In this document: positions 32,627-44,584 of the stretch, piece after piece | Layout: every line of letters begins with the position of its first letter | How positions within the stretch are numbered: the stretch's first letter is position 1 | Assembly (NCBI GenBank): GCA_947359465.1 | Contig: OX375872.1 | Location: forward strand, 19,028,034-19,092,033 | Reading direction: 5' to 3' | From: Metellina segmentata | Taxonomy: Eukaryota; Arthropoda; Arachnida; Araneae; Tetragnathidae | DNA: 64,000 bases | Made by a program: the position numbers and the translations under genes | The notes under the pieces: model-generated | What the model was told of the DNA's origin: nothing | Seen by the model: only the letters and a program-made list of their open reading frames with translations | The model's database searches: none

Positions 32627-33055
32627 TCCTAGACCGTTAAAGAGATTAAAAATTTCAACGGATTTTAAATCTGCGAAAAATTTCACTTTAGATCGACATC
32701 TAAAAATACTATTTCTTTAAATAAATAATTTTAAATTGAATATATCTTATATTTTCGCAAGAGAGATTGTGACGTCACCGTGAACTTTCTCTTTCCAAAA
32801 ATAAACAGATTGCATCTTCTGCCCTTCGCGTTAAAAAAAATAAACAGATTACATTTCCAGCCCTATTCCATTTGAGCGAATGAGAGCAAAAAAATAAAAA
32901 ACATTTTGACTGGGATTGTTAAGTTCTTTTTTGTAAAATCGGAATCGTTAAAGATAGATTACAAATGTCAACGGAAACTTTGACACCAGATTAATACCTT
33001 ACATATCTGCGTTGCCCGGCACCGGCAACCCCGGGCTAACCACGCAGTAGCTAGT

Positions 33056-33268
33056 AGTATATATTAATGACGAGGTACATCGTAACTAGCAAAATTGGTC
33101 CAATCTTGATGAACTAGATATCTTGTCATAACCAAAGTTGGTCAGATCTTGATGAACTAGATAGCTTGTCATAACCAAAGTTGGTCAGATCTTGATGAAC
33201 TAGATATCTTGTCATAACCAAAATTGGTCCGATCTTGATGGACCTGTTATCGCGTGGAAACCACTTAG
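33056..33268. repeat. Palindromic-unit array with near-identical units
   Basis: Three to four 43-bp units with the pattern TTGATGAACTAGATATCTTG then TCATAACCAAAGTTGGTCAG; units differ by only one or two bases, unlike the other, older arrays. It ends GGAAACCACTTAGAG, a decayed AACCACCAGGAGGG terminus. Confidence 0.88.
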
Positions 33269-33396
33269 AGACTTGACTGACTTTTAGGTTTACTTTTTTC
33301 CGCTTCCGATTGCACTGACTGGGAGTAGGTTTCGTACAACGTTATTGCATTTCAGTACTAGTTTCGTACTACATTGAATGAAAAACATTCAAATTC
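33269..33396. other. Short unassigned stretch with a small repeat
   Basis: GACTGGGAGTAGGTTTCGTA is followed by a second GTACTAGTTTCGTACTAC-like phrase; nothing else is recognised. Confidence 0.3.
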
Positions 33397-33710
33397 GGTA
33401 GGTAGCTACGTAGTTCCTTAACGTCGCACTGACTGGAGCAGTACATCGGGCTATTGGCCACGGTCCGGGATCTATCCCGAAAGGAAAGAGCCAAGGACCA
33501 CACCTCGTCATTTTGAAACAAGTTCAACGACTGAGCTGGCACCCCATTCAGCAAACTTCCACACCACGCCAACGTGAGGGCATTTGAGGCTACGACAGAT
33601 TAAACGTGCACCAGCTCCGTGTACATGACGGTCTTTGGCTGGAACTAGTTTCGAACTGGCAATCCTCAGGTTGCTAGTCCCTCGATCTTTTCACTGGGTT
33701 ACAGCATCCC
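33397..33710 (-). mobile_element. SINE copy, head type I
   Basis: Full-length minus copy from CGGTAGGTAGCTACGTAG to GGGTTACAGCATCCCCCC. The body keeps CCACACCACGCCAACGTGAG and ACGACAGATTAAACGTGCAC. Confidence 0.85.
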
Positions 33711-34719
33711 CCCATACAAGCATGGATAGTTTAGAATAATCGGTAATTGTTTTACTTGCTACGAGCATGAGTATTATCATTCTAATATTTTAACGGCTAC
33801 AAGCAGTCTAGACTTCTCTAGTGATGCCTCTTTCAGAGTACGCACAGAAAACACGTATTACCACAGAAACTCGATCACCACTTCATTTAGTTTTGCAGCA
33901 AATGCCTTTTATGTGTATAAACCCACCAAAAAGTTGATAGTTTTTAACTGAATTACCAAGAAAACCATTTCTTTAATATAGACAATATAAGAATAATTAT
34001 TTATATTTTATTAGCGAAGAATATATCATACGGTATCTCTGATGTACCAGAATTGTATTTTTAAATCTTAGACAATAAATCATCTGCGTGTTCTGCCTAA
34101 CGTGTTTTGTTTATCTTTTCCTTTTGAATTTTAAGTAACAAATCAGTTACATAAAAAAAAAACTGCTGTTCTTCGATAGATTGAAAACTTTTCACTTGAA
34201 CAACGTTCTATAAAATAAATTAAAATGTAATTAAATTACATTATTTGTTATTTTCACTTCCATTTATTTTGATTAAAATACACGAACAATATGTGCTGAT
34301 GGTAGCAAATTGAAACTACTGAGTACAAATTGAAACAATTTTTCTAACTATGTGCAAGAGTATGCATTTTGTTCCAAACTTCACTTTAAACAACCTGTGT
34401 ATATAAGTTGTAGCTTTTTAATTTATAGTTTTTTGACACTTACTGTAAAAATCTTCGTCTTATATATAAGTAATTTATTTGACACTCACTGTGAGACAAA
34501 ACACTTTTTAAGCTTCTGCAAAATGGCAGATTAAAATATTTTACGATATCAAAATCTTTACAAATCCCGACAGATGATTGTATAAATAATTTTGTTGATG
34601 AGGAAAGATTTTAGAAAACGAAAATTGATTTCTAATATGTTGATCACTATTGATTAATTTTATTTTAAAAAACAAGCATTAGAAAATGATGAGGTTTGTT
34701 GCTCCCTTCCAGAGGAAGA
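33711..34719. other. Unassigned AT-rich sequence
   Basis: Nothing supported. A short frame (34352-34534) is hydrophobic and low-complexity. Confidence 0.3.
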
Positions 34720-35280
34720 AAAAATTTTATTATAATTATTCATAATAATTTTAAAGAAGTTTTTGGACGCCGACAGCACTACCCACCACGGAGTTCCACA
34801 AGGGGATGCAGATACTTGCACCGGTGCTTGTCGGTGACAATACCCACACGGCGCACCCCTGAGACAGCCTCCACCCTTAACGAGGTGTCCAGTAGGTGGC
34901 CGATTGCTTAGCCCTAGCCAACGACGAAGTCCAATCGACCAGCCGATAGGTGTACACGGGACCAATGCACACCTCCCGTATACCTGAAGCGAGAACCAAA
35001 GCAGTGTTTTTTGGGTCGGTATATCGTCCCTCAACTGCCATGATTCCCTTTTCCAGAGAAGGGACTCCACGAACGGCAAACACGTGGGTGATATAATCCC
35101 CAAGAGGAGCTGATAACAACAGAGTGGCGAAAAGCTTCTCAGGGGGAGCCCTCCCCTCCGAAGAGGTAACCACAATGGGGGAGGAAGAAAGGGTACACAA
35201 GGGGGGAAAGATCACTCAGGTACCTAGAGATTGTGAAGCCCGTACAAACCTAAAGAAGATATGCCCCTGAGGGCCACATA
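34720..35280 (-). other. GC-rich segment with overlapping open frames, unassigned
   Basis: This block stands out from its AT-rich surroundings and is open in two minus-strand frames (34660-35175, 171 residues; 34877-35215, 112 residues), with partial openness on the + strand. I recognise no family. The 112-residue frame contains a plausible globular stretch (ALVLASGIREVCIGPVYTYR), while the 171-residue one is Cys/Trp-rich. The openness may only reflect base composition. Candidate explanations are a fragment of an unrecognised retroelement or a host exon; neither can be shown here. Confidence 0.35.
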
Positions 35281-35360
35281 TAATATGAAATACACATAAT
35301 GACAAATAACAATAGCTTTATAGAGAATCCATGCACTCTTTGAACCATTAGGAAAATTGT
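35281..35360. other. Short unassigned spacer
   Basis: Spacer between the GC-rich block and the ~40-bp array. Confidence 0.3.
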
Positions 35361-35840
35361 ACGGGTTCTTCCTTACAATAGAATCGTTTGGGACCATTTT
35401 TTGGTCCTTTCCTTGTAATAGAATTCTTTGGAACTATTTTATCGATCATTTCCTTGAAATATAATTTCTTAGAAAGATTCTATTGGTCCTTTTCTTGGAA
35501 TAGAATTCCCAGGAACGATTTTACCTGCTCATTCAATAAAATAGAATACTTTGGAAAAATTCCATTAGTTATTTTCTTAGATTAGAATCGTTTAGAAAAA
35601 TTATATTGCTCCTTCCTTCGAATGAAATCCCTTGGAAAGATTTTATTATTCCTTCCCTTTGAATGTAATTTTTTGAAACAATTTTTATTATAATTTCCTT
35701 GGAATAAAATTTCTGGGAATGATTCAACTCGCCCATTCAATAAAATAGAATACTTTGGAAAAATTATATTGGTTATTTTCAGATTAAAATCCTTTTGAAA
35801 CATTATATGCTCTTTTCTTTCGAATGCAATTCCTTTGTAC
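35361..35840. repeat. ~40-bp tandem array with ~200-bp higher-order period
   Basis: About twelve units of the pattern TTCCTTGGAATAGAATTCTT then TGGAAAGATTCTATTGGTCC. A distinctive variant (CATTCAATAAAATAGAATAC) occurs at 35531 and again near 35732, about 200 bases or five units apart, indicating higher-order duplication. Confidence 0.82.
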
Positions 35841-35847
35841 TCTTAAT

Positions 35848-35950
<103 letters not shown>

Positions 35951-36054
35951 ATAGACTCTTCTATGTCTCAAATGTAGTCACACATAACAAATTATTGTAT
36001 TTTTATTTGGCAAAAAAAGCTCAATTTTAAAAGCTCATTGTGCTTAAGAAAGTG

Positions 36055-36430
36055 CTTATGATAACGGTAATTCCCACGAAACTCCGATATCAGTTTTTAC
36101 TGGTATTTATTACCTTATATACCAATTTTAAATCCTAGTTTGAAGCAAACCGGTAATATTGTTTGAAAACCGTATATATAAATGATATTTTAATTACGGT
36201 AATTCTCGCAAAATTCACAATACTGGTTTTACTGATATCTAATTACCATTTTAAACCCTAGAGTGTATGTAAACTGATAACGCTGTTTTTAAACCGTAAA
36301 AAGTATTCTTTGATAACGGTAATTGTCGCGAAACTCCAAACCTAGTTTTTACTGGATTTAATTACAAGATTGAAACCCAAGTCTGTAGTAAACCGGTAAT
36401 GATGTTTGAAAACAGTAAATGATATTTACA
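36055..36430. repeat. Three-copy tandem repeat, ~125 bp
   Basis: Each unit contains ACGGTAATT..CGCRAAACTCC, GTTTTTACTG, ATTACC..TTTAAACC and ACCGGTAAT..TGTTTGAAAACCGT. Units start near 36060, 36190 and 36312. Confidence 0.85.
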
Positions 36431-36447
36431 AACAGTACTATTTTACA

Positions 36448-36640
36448 GGTAGGTAGTGAATTGACGTAGTAATTGAGCAACACATTCGCTATAGGCAACG
36501 GTCCGGATTAATCACGAACGGAAAGATCTAAATACAACGCCTCGTAATTTTGAACCAGTCAATGACGAGGTTAAAACCTGAACTATCACCCCACTCTCCA
36601 AACTTCCACATCATGCTAACGTGACTATTTTATAGGCAGA
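36448..36640 (-). mobile_element. SINE copy, head missing
   Basis: Minus copy from GGTAGGTAGTGAATTGACGT through AACTTCCACATCATGCTAAC; it ends within the body, lacking the tRNA-like head, and is therefore 5' truncated. Confidence 0.78.
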
Positions 36641-37590
36641 ATAAGGCTGCTGTTAAGAGATAAAAGTTCTTCAATATATTAACTAAATAATTACTAAGTT
36701 AAAACTAAAAACTTGTGTATTGCATCAAGCTTTCCGTTTTATATATACGTATAAGTGAATATATAAGCGAAAGTAACATATTTTTGTAAACTATTAAATA
36801 CAAGTTTTATGTAAAACTACTTTTTCGGATTATGGTTTATGTGTAGTACAAAAATATATTGTCTAGTTTAGCATTTTAATGGGTTTCTGGTTTAGCATTA
36901 AAATGGCATATTTATCTTGAATTAATTATCGCTTTTTTCTGTATGTTAAATCTTTTGTGAAAGCTTAAACCCCTGAGGGGTTTATCATATATCTTCATAT
37001 ATCTTCCCTGCACGACTTCTTACCAGTTTTGACTTCCTAGACCTATAGAATCTTTCCATAGATTCTTTCAATTATTTCGTTGCAAAGTCGTCTATGCATG
37101 TTCAGTCCATATGAGTGGTGTGCAGTAAAAGCAATGCTACACTACTTCGCAACCTCATGATACTCAAGTGTTAAAACGCACAGTACAGCAATGATTCCAA
37201 ACGTATATATAGGTGCCGGAAACAGGTATAAATTCATTCAATATGAAAAATAATGCTCACATAATAGGAAAATTTACATTAATGTGTGCATTTTGTCGTC
37301 GCTTAAAATTTACTGTTCCTCATAATTTTCTATACGCATTTCTATTCATTGATTGTATCTAGTCTGCTTAGTTTTACAACGCAACTTGTAAAAACAGATG
37401 GTACTGCTTTTTAAGAATTTGTATCAGTGTTATATTGTGCATTCTAAGTCAAACTTTCATAGATAACTATGCACTCACTATCTGGCTTTGATCTTGATAC
37501 GATGCCAGATTTTAATGGAGGAGAAAGTATATCAATTTAAATTTAATTGAGTGTCCAGACTTTTATTCATTTATTAGGGTTTAAAACTAC
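36641..37590. other. Unassigned AT-rich sequence
   Basis: Contains a short dyad AAACCCCTGAGGGGTTT (36967-36983) of unknown meaning. No gene or repeat family recognised. Confidence 0.3.
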
Positions 37591-37594
37591 TTGG

Positions 37595-38290
37595 ATGCTG
37601 TTTAATATTAGCTAAATAGATAATATGTATCATTCGCAGAATTTAATTTTCTCAAATAGTGTTGAAGTTTTAGTAAAACACACACACAGTTCATACATTA
37701 AGCTCTCCAGATAAGCATACACAATTGTCAAGCCTATTTTTGAGGTCTTAAGAAGTATAAATGTATAAATACAATATTAAAAATGCAAAAAAGCTTATTA
37801 AATGATAGATGGAATTAAATAAGGTAAGGAAATTCCATTCATTATTTCTTTCGCTTCATAAGGGAATAGAAAAATTGAAAGAGACATTTTCTAGATTAGA
37901 ATAGATTAAAAATTAAATGAACTAAGAGATGGTTACGATATTTTATATTAACTAAATTGATAATGTATATCTTTAACAGGATTTAATTTTTTCAAATAAT
38001 GTTGAAATTTCCGTCAAACAGCTCATACATTTAGAAATTCTTAGATTCAAGATAAGCAATCACAATCGTTAAGCCGATTCTTGATGACTTATGAAGAGCA
38101 ACCCTAGTATAAATATATGAATATAATATAAAAGGCGAAAACCCTTATTAAATTAGAGATTAGATAAAATTAGGTAATAAATTCCATTCACTCTTCCCTT
38201 CGAGGCATCAGAGAAATAAAAAATAAACTGAAGTCTTTGAGATCAGAGTAGATAATTTTTGAATAAGTAAAAAGAACTGGGAGGGCGTTA
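37595..38290. repeat. Two-copy tandem duplication, ~343-bp period
   Basis: Both copies read TTA.ATTARCTAAAT.GATAAT, GTTGAAGTTT.., CAGTTCATACATT, AGATAAGCA..CACAAT, AGCCTATTTTTGA.., and end AAATTCCATTCATTATTTC / AAATTCCATTCACTCTTCC. Copies begin near 37600 and 37943. Confidence 0.8.
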
Positions 38291-39085
38291 CTTCTATCAA
38301 CAATAACTATCCAGATTTTATATTTCAAACGCATTATCTGCATGAAAAAGGCCTTTCATATAGTTATAAAATGTTGAAAGGAAAAACCAAATCTTAAAAA
38401 TAAGATTGTATTAGTTATATATTTAATGGTAAACATTACATATATTTTACTATAAAACTTAAATTTATTATTCTCATACAACTCGGGAACACGCTATAAT
38501 TAGCAGTATGTTATGCATTGATAATAATCATAGTAAATACATAACTATTATATACTTCTGTATTCTCTTATATACATACAGAATAAATACCATGGTATAT
38601 TGAATGTACAAATTAATTTTTAAAATATAATCTAGCATCTAAATTGCTTTATTTCTTAAGACATGCGGGTTTAATAAAAATACACATAATATGTCACTAG
38701 CATAATGTTGATCCAACCAAATAATTTTTTGAATGATATTTGGAAATTATATTAAAATGAATTATGTTTGGAAACTTATGAAATTAGTTTAATTAAAAAC
38801 AATTATGCTTCAATTTTATAACGCTGCAGAATCTTCTAAGCCTTATAAAATTCATAGATCATAAACGAAGTTAAAATGTTGTAAAGGTCATTCGAAAAAT
38901 TCCATAACATCAATCCTTCTGTCGAGTTCCAATTATATCGTACTGAAGAGAATTGTTTTAGACGAAATGTCCCAATGAAAACCTCAGTGTACACATAACG
39001 ACAACAAACACATCGAAGGAAACAAATTAAACACACTCAAATGTCCAAAATTAAAATTTACATATCCTTACAATACTTTACATTC
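38291..39085. other. Unassigned AT-rich sequence
   Basis: Sequence near 38830-39085 already resembles the following array (CCCAATGAAAACCTCAGTGT; AAATTAAACACACTCAAATG), so the array may begin here. The rest is unassigned. Confidence 0.35.
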
Positions 39086-41900
39086 CTCAAACATCTCAAA
39101 CCATTTCATGTGTTGCTTTTTTAGTCAACTTAAAGTTAAAGTGATGTAAATTTACGAAATTTACTTCCATACAATTCATAATATTTGATATAGATAATGA
39201 ATGAATTGTCGGCAATGCATGAAGCTTCAGGAACTTTGCATAGCTTCATATCGTATAGAAGAACATATTTTAAATGTCTCAGCAGGTAACATTAATACGC
39301 ATTAAAATACTACACAAATACACCTAGGAAATAAAATTAAACTCAAATAAACTTTTCAAACTAAAATTAACATGCATTTACATTCGCGTAATATATTCCC
39401 CACATGCAATATTTGATAGATCCGTAATAAATGAACGAATTTTCTTCAATGCATAGAGGCGTACATCTCGTACATCAAAACCATTATGTATGTTTCCTTC
39501 ATTAACTTCAAGTCATAGAATTTACTGAAATTTATTTGTATACAACTCGTGTAATATTCTATAAATATGAAAGAAAATGAACGTATTCTTTTTTTTTTGT
39601 TGCGAGAATGAGCGATTTATTGTGAAATGTCCCAGCGAAAACATTTGTGCACATTGAGACACTTCACGAATTCCCATCAAGGGAAATAGAAATAAACACT
39701 CACTAAAGTCTAAACTTAAATCAATCCGTTCTTTCATTGTGTTGATAAATTCTCTGCATACAAAATAATGGTTCTAGAACATCATAAAATTGTATATCTT
39801 GCTTTTTGTAAAGTTAAGTGATATAAATGAGACCACAAAATTCACCCCAATACGATTCATTGAATATTTGATATAAACATATAATAAACGATGGAATTTT
39901 TTCCTTAATACAGATCTACAATAAAAACGAATTAGTTTCATATTGTGTAAAATCGCATAATGTGAAATGTTACAGCAAAATCATTAGTGCGCATTAAGAC
40001 TCCACAAACATTTAAGTGGAAATTGAACTAAACACACACTTAAAATTTCTAAAATGAATTAACGCATACTTACATTCTATTTTAATATATTCTTCGCATA
40101 TAATATTCCAGTTAATATTGTTGTCATAACCATTGTGTATTCTTTCTTTTGTTAATTTAAGTGATACAAATCTACGAAAACTGCTTCTACACAAATCATT
40201 AAATATTTAATAACTATATAATAAATGAACAACTTTTTGCTTTATATAGAGAAAGCTAAAGTAAATTCTATTGTCTCCCTAAATCAAAGAGATATTATAT
40301 ACAAGGGATTACTATGAAATGCCCCAGCAAAAACCTTTGCGAGCATTAGGGTCCTGCCAACACATCAGAAGAAATATAATTAAATATTTTTAAAATATCC
40401 AAACTAAAATTAACGCGCCTAGACATTCTATTAACATATTCGCAGCACACAAGATAACAATTATCAAACAACATATTTATTGTATTTTTTGTTTCTAAGT
40501 GGTATAATTAATTTAAAATTCAACTCCTATATGAATCATTCCATATTCATTAAATAAAATCTTAGCTCTAAATTAAGTAGAAGTGCGTTCTATTAAATGT
40601 CTCATCAATAATATTTGTGAACATGTACATCCCACAAATACATCAGAATCTAAATAAATTTACTTTTTTAAATTTTCCAAACTAAAATTAACACGTTTGG
40701 ACACTTTTTTAATACATTTGCCGCCAAGAAGTTAATAGTTTCCAAAAATTATAGCCTTTGTATTGGTTGTTTTTATGTGGTATGATTAATTCAAATATTA
40801 ACTCCTGTATAATTCATTACATAATGAATAAATAAAAACTTAGGTATATTTGTATAACGAGCGTACGATTAAATGTCCCAGAAAAAACATTAGAAAACTT
40901 CAAGACACCCCCACATACACTTCAGGAGAAATAATAAAATATAACAATTTCAAAATTTCCAAGCTAAAATTAAAACGTCTGGACATGCAAATATTCGCAA
41001 CATACATGGTAACAGTTCTCAAACATCATAGCCATTGTATTTCTCGTTTTGTTAGGTATAATCAATTGAAAAATTAACTTCGGCATAATTCTCATTACAC
41101 ATTTAGTAAATGCTCAATAAATAAAAGCGTTAATGTAATTTAATTTTCTGCATTAAACCAACCACGAACAACACTCTATCCCTGAAAAACACGCAGTCAA
41201 ATTTCTCAGTGTAACAGTTCTTAAACATTAGCCACGGTATTTCTTGTATGGGGTATAATTAAATGAAAAATTAGCTCCTAAATAATTCATTACAAGGTCA
41301 AAATATATTCAATAAATAAAAGTGTTAAAGTAATTTAATTTTCTCCGTTAAACAAACCACTAACACTTCATCTCGGAAAACATGCACAGTTAAGCAGTAC
41401 TCAAACATCATAGCCATTGTATTTGTTTTTATGTGATAAAATTGAATGAAATATTAACTCCTGCATAATTAATTAACTACATATTCAGTAAATATAAGCA
41501 TTACAATAATTTACATTTTTGCATTAAAAACATCGAACAATACTGCATCTCTGAAAACACGCTAAGTCGAACGTTTCTCAAACATCATAATCATTGTATT
41601 TTTTGTTTTTAATGTGATTTAATTAGATGAAAATCAGCTCCTGTATAGTTCACTGCATACTCAGTAAATAAAAGCGTTAAAGTAATTAAATTTTATCCAC
41701 GAAAAGTAACACTTCATCTCTGATAACACGCATAGTCCACCAGTTCTCAAACATCATAGCCATAGTATTTGTCGTTTTTTATGTTATGTAATGGAATGAA
41801 AAATCAGCTCCTGTATATTTCATGGCATATTTAGTAAACAAAAACGCCAAAGTAATTCAATTTTTTGCAATAAAAAATCACAAACGATAACACTTTTCTG
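39086..41900. repeat. Large tandem array with shrinking period (~380 to ~170 bp)
   Basis: An anchor related to CTCAAACATCATAGCCATTG recurs near 39091, 39472, 39779, 40123, 40470, 40748, 41023, 41225, 41405, 41582 and 41751, giving intervals of about 381, 307, 344, 347, 278, 275, 202, 180, 177 and 169. Early units contain AAATGTCCCAGC.AAAACAT and AAACTAAAATTAACACG segments that the last units lack; late units have CACTTCATCTCTGAAAACAC. The array stops about 90 bases before the CpG-rich island. Confidence 0.85.
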
Positions 41901-41989
41901 AAAACCACGCACAGCCGAATTCCAACCCAAACATCCGCGGTGATCTCGGTACCGCTCGATAAACACCACCTAAAAGTGCTCCGATCAAA

Positions 41990-42373
41990 AATCAACAAGT
42001 TCTTACCTCCTCCGCCTTGCTTGAAAAACGGTTTTGCAACGCTTTTTTCAGCCCACAAGACGAAAACAGAAAAACACCTCCTCTGAAACTTTTCCGGAGA
42101 TTTCCGCTTTCCCAAGGAGGAAAAAACGTGGAGGAGAAAAACCAGGAAAGCAAAATTCGGGGAGAGGATCGCACGGCAAAAAAGCGCGGAAAACTTTAAA
42201 ACCGCGTCGCGCACTGTAACCGCTGTTGCCTGCAGTCCACGACTAGCATCGCTTTGAGAAGAGCGGGTGTCAAGAGTTCTGGGAGGTAGTCGAGACTGTC
42301 GAATGAGGTTGCGATTAGGGGGAGACCTGTAGAGCAGCGGCGATTTTCGTTTTGCCTGCAACGCCCAGCACAG
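41990..42373 (+). promoter_or_regulatory. CpG-rich island: candidate promoter and non-coding first exon
   Basis: This is the only strongly CpG-rich stretch in the window (about thirty CpG in 42160-42460 by eye). A TATA-like ACTTTAAAACC lies at 42193-42203; a weak initiator-like GCAGTC is at 42232-42237. The sequence then runs to CAG|GTGAGC at 42371-42379, a strong splice donor, with no good coding frame before it. I infer a + strand 5' untranslated exon of about 140 bases whose intron continues through the following repeats; the remainder of the gene would lie beyond the window or be unrecognised. A 176-residue minus-strand open frame (41831-42361) crosses the island but has no recognisable domain. 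Direction is an inference from the donor. Confidence 0.5.
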
Positions 42374-43392
42374 GTGAGCCCTCTACCGGGTGGCTTGAGA
42401 GTTAGGAACGCGAGCAGGTTGCTGCGAATCCGCTGGTGGTTTTGCCTCGAGATTCGTGGAAACATGGGAAAGGGTTGGAAATTACATTCTAGGAAATATT
42501 TACCAGTGCCGTTTCCAACTTTGGGACTAAATTATCTCGAAACCAGTTATTTTGAGCAAGAATTAGTTATTAAATCTGCAAATTGCACGTAGTCTTGAAT
42601 GTCTCTACAAGAATAAATTTTTACAGTTAGCATTTGAAATTCAATATTTCTCTTTTAATCCAAAGATCTCGACTTTAATTTTTGTCTCACTTTGAGAGAA
42701 AGGTTATTGAAAGAAAGCAAGTGTTGCAAATAACACCCTGAAAAATATTTTCCAAGGAGAAAATATGGCCAGGCCCAATTTTTCTTCTTTTTTTTTTCAG
42801 TAATATTGGAAGCATTGGAATATTTTTCCAGTCCCTTTGCTGACTAAAGGATTAAAATATCTCGAAAACAGAGTTATTTTGAGTGGCAGCTAGTTATTAA
42901 ATCTGCAAATTGGATGTCTACAGTCTTGAATGTCTCTCTACAAGAATAAAATTTTACAGTTAGCATTTGAAATTCGATATTTTTCTTAATCTCTAGATCT
43001 CGATTTTCATTTCTGTCTCGCTTTAAGAGAAAACGTATGGGAAGTGTCGCAAATAACACCTTGGGAAAATATTTTCCTACGAATTATCTGCAACATTTGC
43101 AAATGTTTTCTACCGTATTTCCAGAAAAATTGAAATATATTCTACAGTGCCATATGTAAATTAAGTATGTAAATATCTTAAAAAAAGAGTTACTTCGTGT
43201 GGACATTATTTATTAAAACTTTAAATTGTATGCATACAAATCTTGAATATCTACCAAAATATTTTACAGCTGGCTATTTCAAATGTCAAACAATAAAAAA
43301 CCTAAACCTAGATGCTAAATTTTGTTAAGAGAGAACATTGGCAGGTGTTGTAAAGTACACAATGTTAAATATTTTCCAGCATCATATCTAAC

Positions 43393-43539
43393 TTAAGCCT
43401 CCTTGGTGGTTGTTTCTATGAGATAGCTCTTCATTAGCAAGAGTAACCAAATCTTGAGGACGAGATATCTCGGCATCAGTACAATTGGTTTGATCTTGAT
43501 GGACGATATATCTGATCAAAACCACTTGTATGGCTAATT
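43393..43539. repeat. TTAA-ended palindromic-unit array inside the larger array
   Basis: Starts TTAAGCCTCCTTGGTGGTTG (TTAA 43393-43396) and ends AACCACTTGTATGGCTAA. Units: TATGAGATAGCTCTTCATTA, GGACGAGATATCTCGGCATC, TGGACGATATATCTGATCAA. Both termini are visible, so this is a complete, about 145-bp member. Confidence 0.8.
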
Positions 43540-44584
43540 ATTGAAAGTATCTCAAAATCGGTGTTATTTCGAGTGATAATTGGTTATGTCTAAGCTGCAA
43601 ACACATACCAAATCTTGAATTTCTTTCTACAAAAATAAAATTTTGCAATTAGCGTTTGAAATATAATAAAATTTTAATAAATAACAGATCTCGATGGTAA
43701 CTTTTATTTCGTGTTAGGAGGAAACATGGGAGTGTTGCAAATTATGAATTGGTTGGAAAATATTTTCCTGTGACATTTGTGACTTACGGATTGAAATACC
43801 TTTGGGAGAATCTCATTTGTTCATAAATTACTGTATTAATCTGAAATAATTTTTGCAGTGAAAACATTTGAATACTTTTAAAGACTTTAACGCGGGGTTT
43901 TAAATTTTTTTTAATTCACAAAATTATAATTTTTTTTAAATGACAAAAGAAATTGAAATTTTTTTATATAAAATATTTTTTTTAAATTAAGTTTTTTATA
44001 TCTTATTCTCTTTGTGTTAAGTGTTTAAAAGTGCTTCATAAATTATCATAAAACGTTTCAAGCATGTATCTCAAGTAGTTTTTGAGTAATATGCCCCCAA
44101 ATATGAAAAAGTATGTTCGGAGACGTACGTCGCGGTAATGGCGCATCTACTTAAAAAAATATTTACAAAATACTTCCAATTAATGGATTACTGCAAATGA
44201 GGTATCGTTATAGAGTGGATAGTTCACATTTTCATAGACACTAAAAAGCTCAAAAATGATTTTTGTTCTTCACATTTTTAGGTGCCGGACCCCCTTAACA
44301 GAGTTATTTCGAGTGAGAATTTGTTATTGAATCTGTAAAATGCAAGCATACAAAATCTGGAATGTCTACAAGAAAAATTTACAACTGGCATTTTCTCAAT
44401 CTAATTAAATTTAAAGACCTGACGTATCTCGATGCTAATTTTTGTTCCCGTTGGTTGGAAACATGGGCAAGTGTTGCAAATTTCATGCTGCAAAATGTTT
44501 TCCATTATGTAATTTGCAACGGGTAAATTACAATTAACTGGAAATTATTTTCCAGTGCTATTTGTAACTTAATGATTTTGTTAC

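Larger units (their letters stand above)
31026..33055 (+). mobile_element. Helentron-like element carrying a hAT element
   Basis: The 5' end TCTCTAATATTATAAAAGG is shared with starts at 54680 and 57792. The 3' end is GCCCGG...CACGCAGTAGCTAGT, a CTAGT terminus like the copy ending at 58548 (CACGCAGTGCCTAGT). Helentron/Helitron-type rolling-circle elements have such ends and no inverted repeats or target duplications. No Rep/helicase gene is present. A hAT element (31393-32626) sits inside. Confidence 0.8.

Noticed and set aside
33056..33268. CRISPR array
   Set aside because: Regular ~43-bp units, but there are no unique spacers; the whole unit repeats. The sequence context is also eukaryotic.
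34775..34800. Reverse-transcriptase-like motif (THGVPQGD) in the GC-rich block
   Set aside because: Resembles the HGVPQGS motif of LINE RTs by eye, but no neighbouring RT blocks are found in any frame.
36967..36983. Rho-independent terminator (AAACCCCTGAGGGGTTT)
   Set aside because: A bacterial signal is not expected here, and no gene ends at this place.
41831..42361. 176-residue minus-strand gene over the CpG island
   Set aside because: No domain recognised; openness is expected in CpG-rich sequence, and half of it runs into the tandem array.
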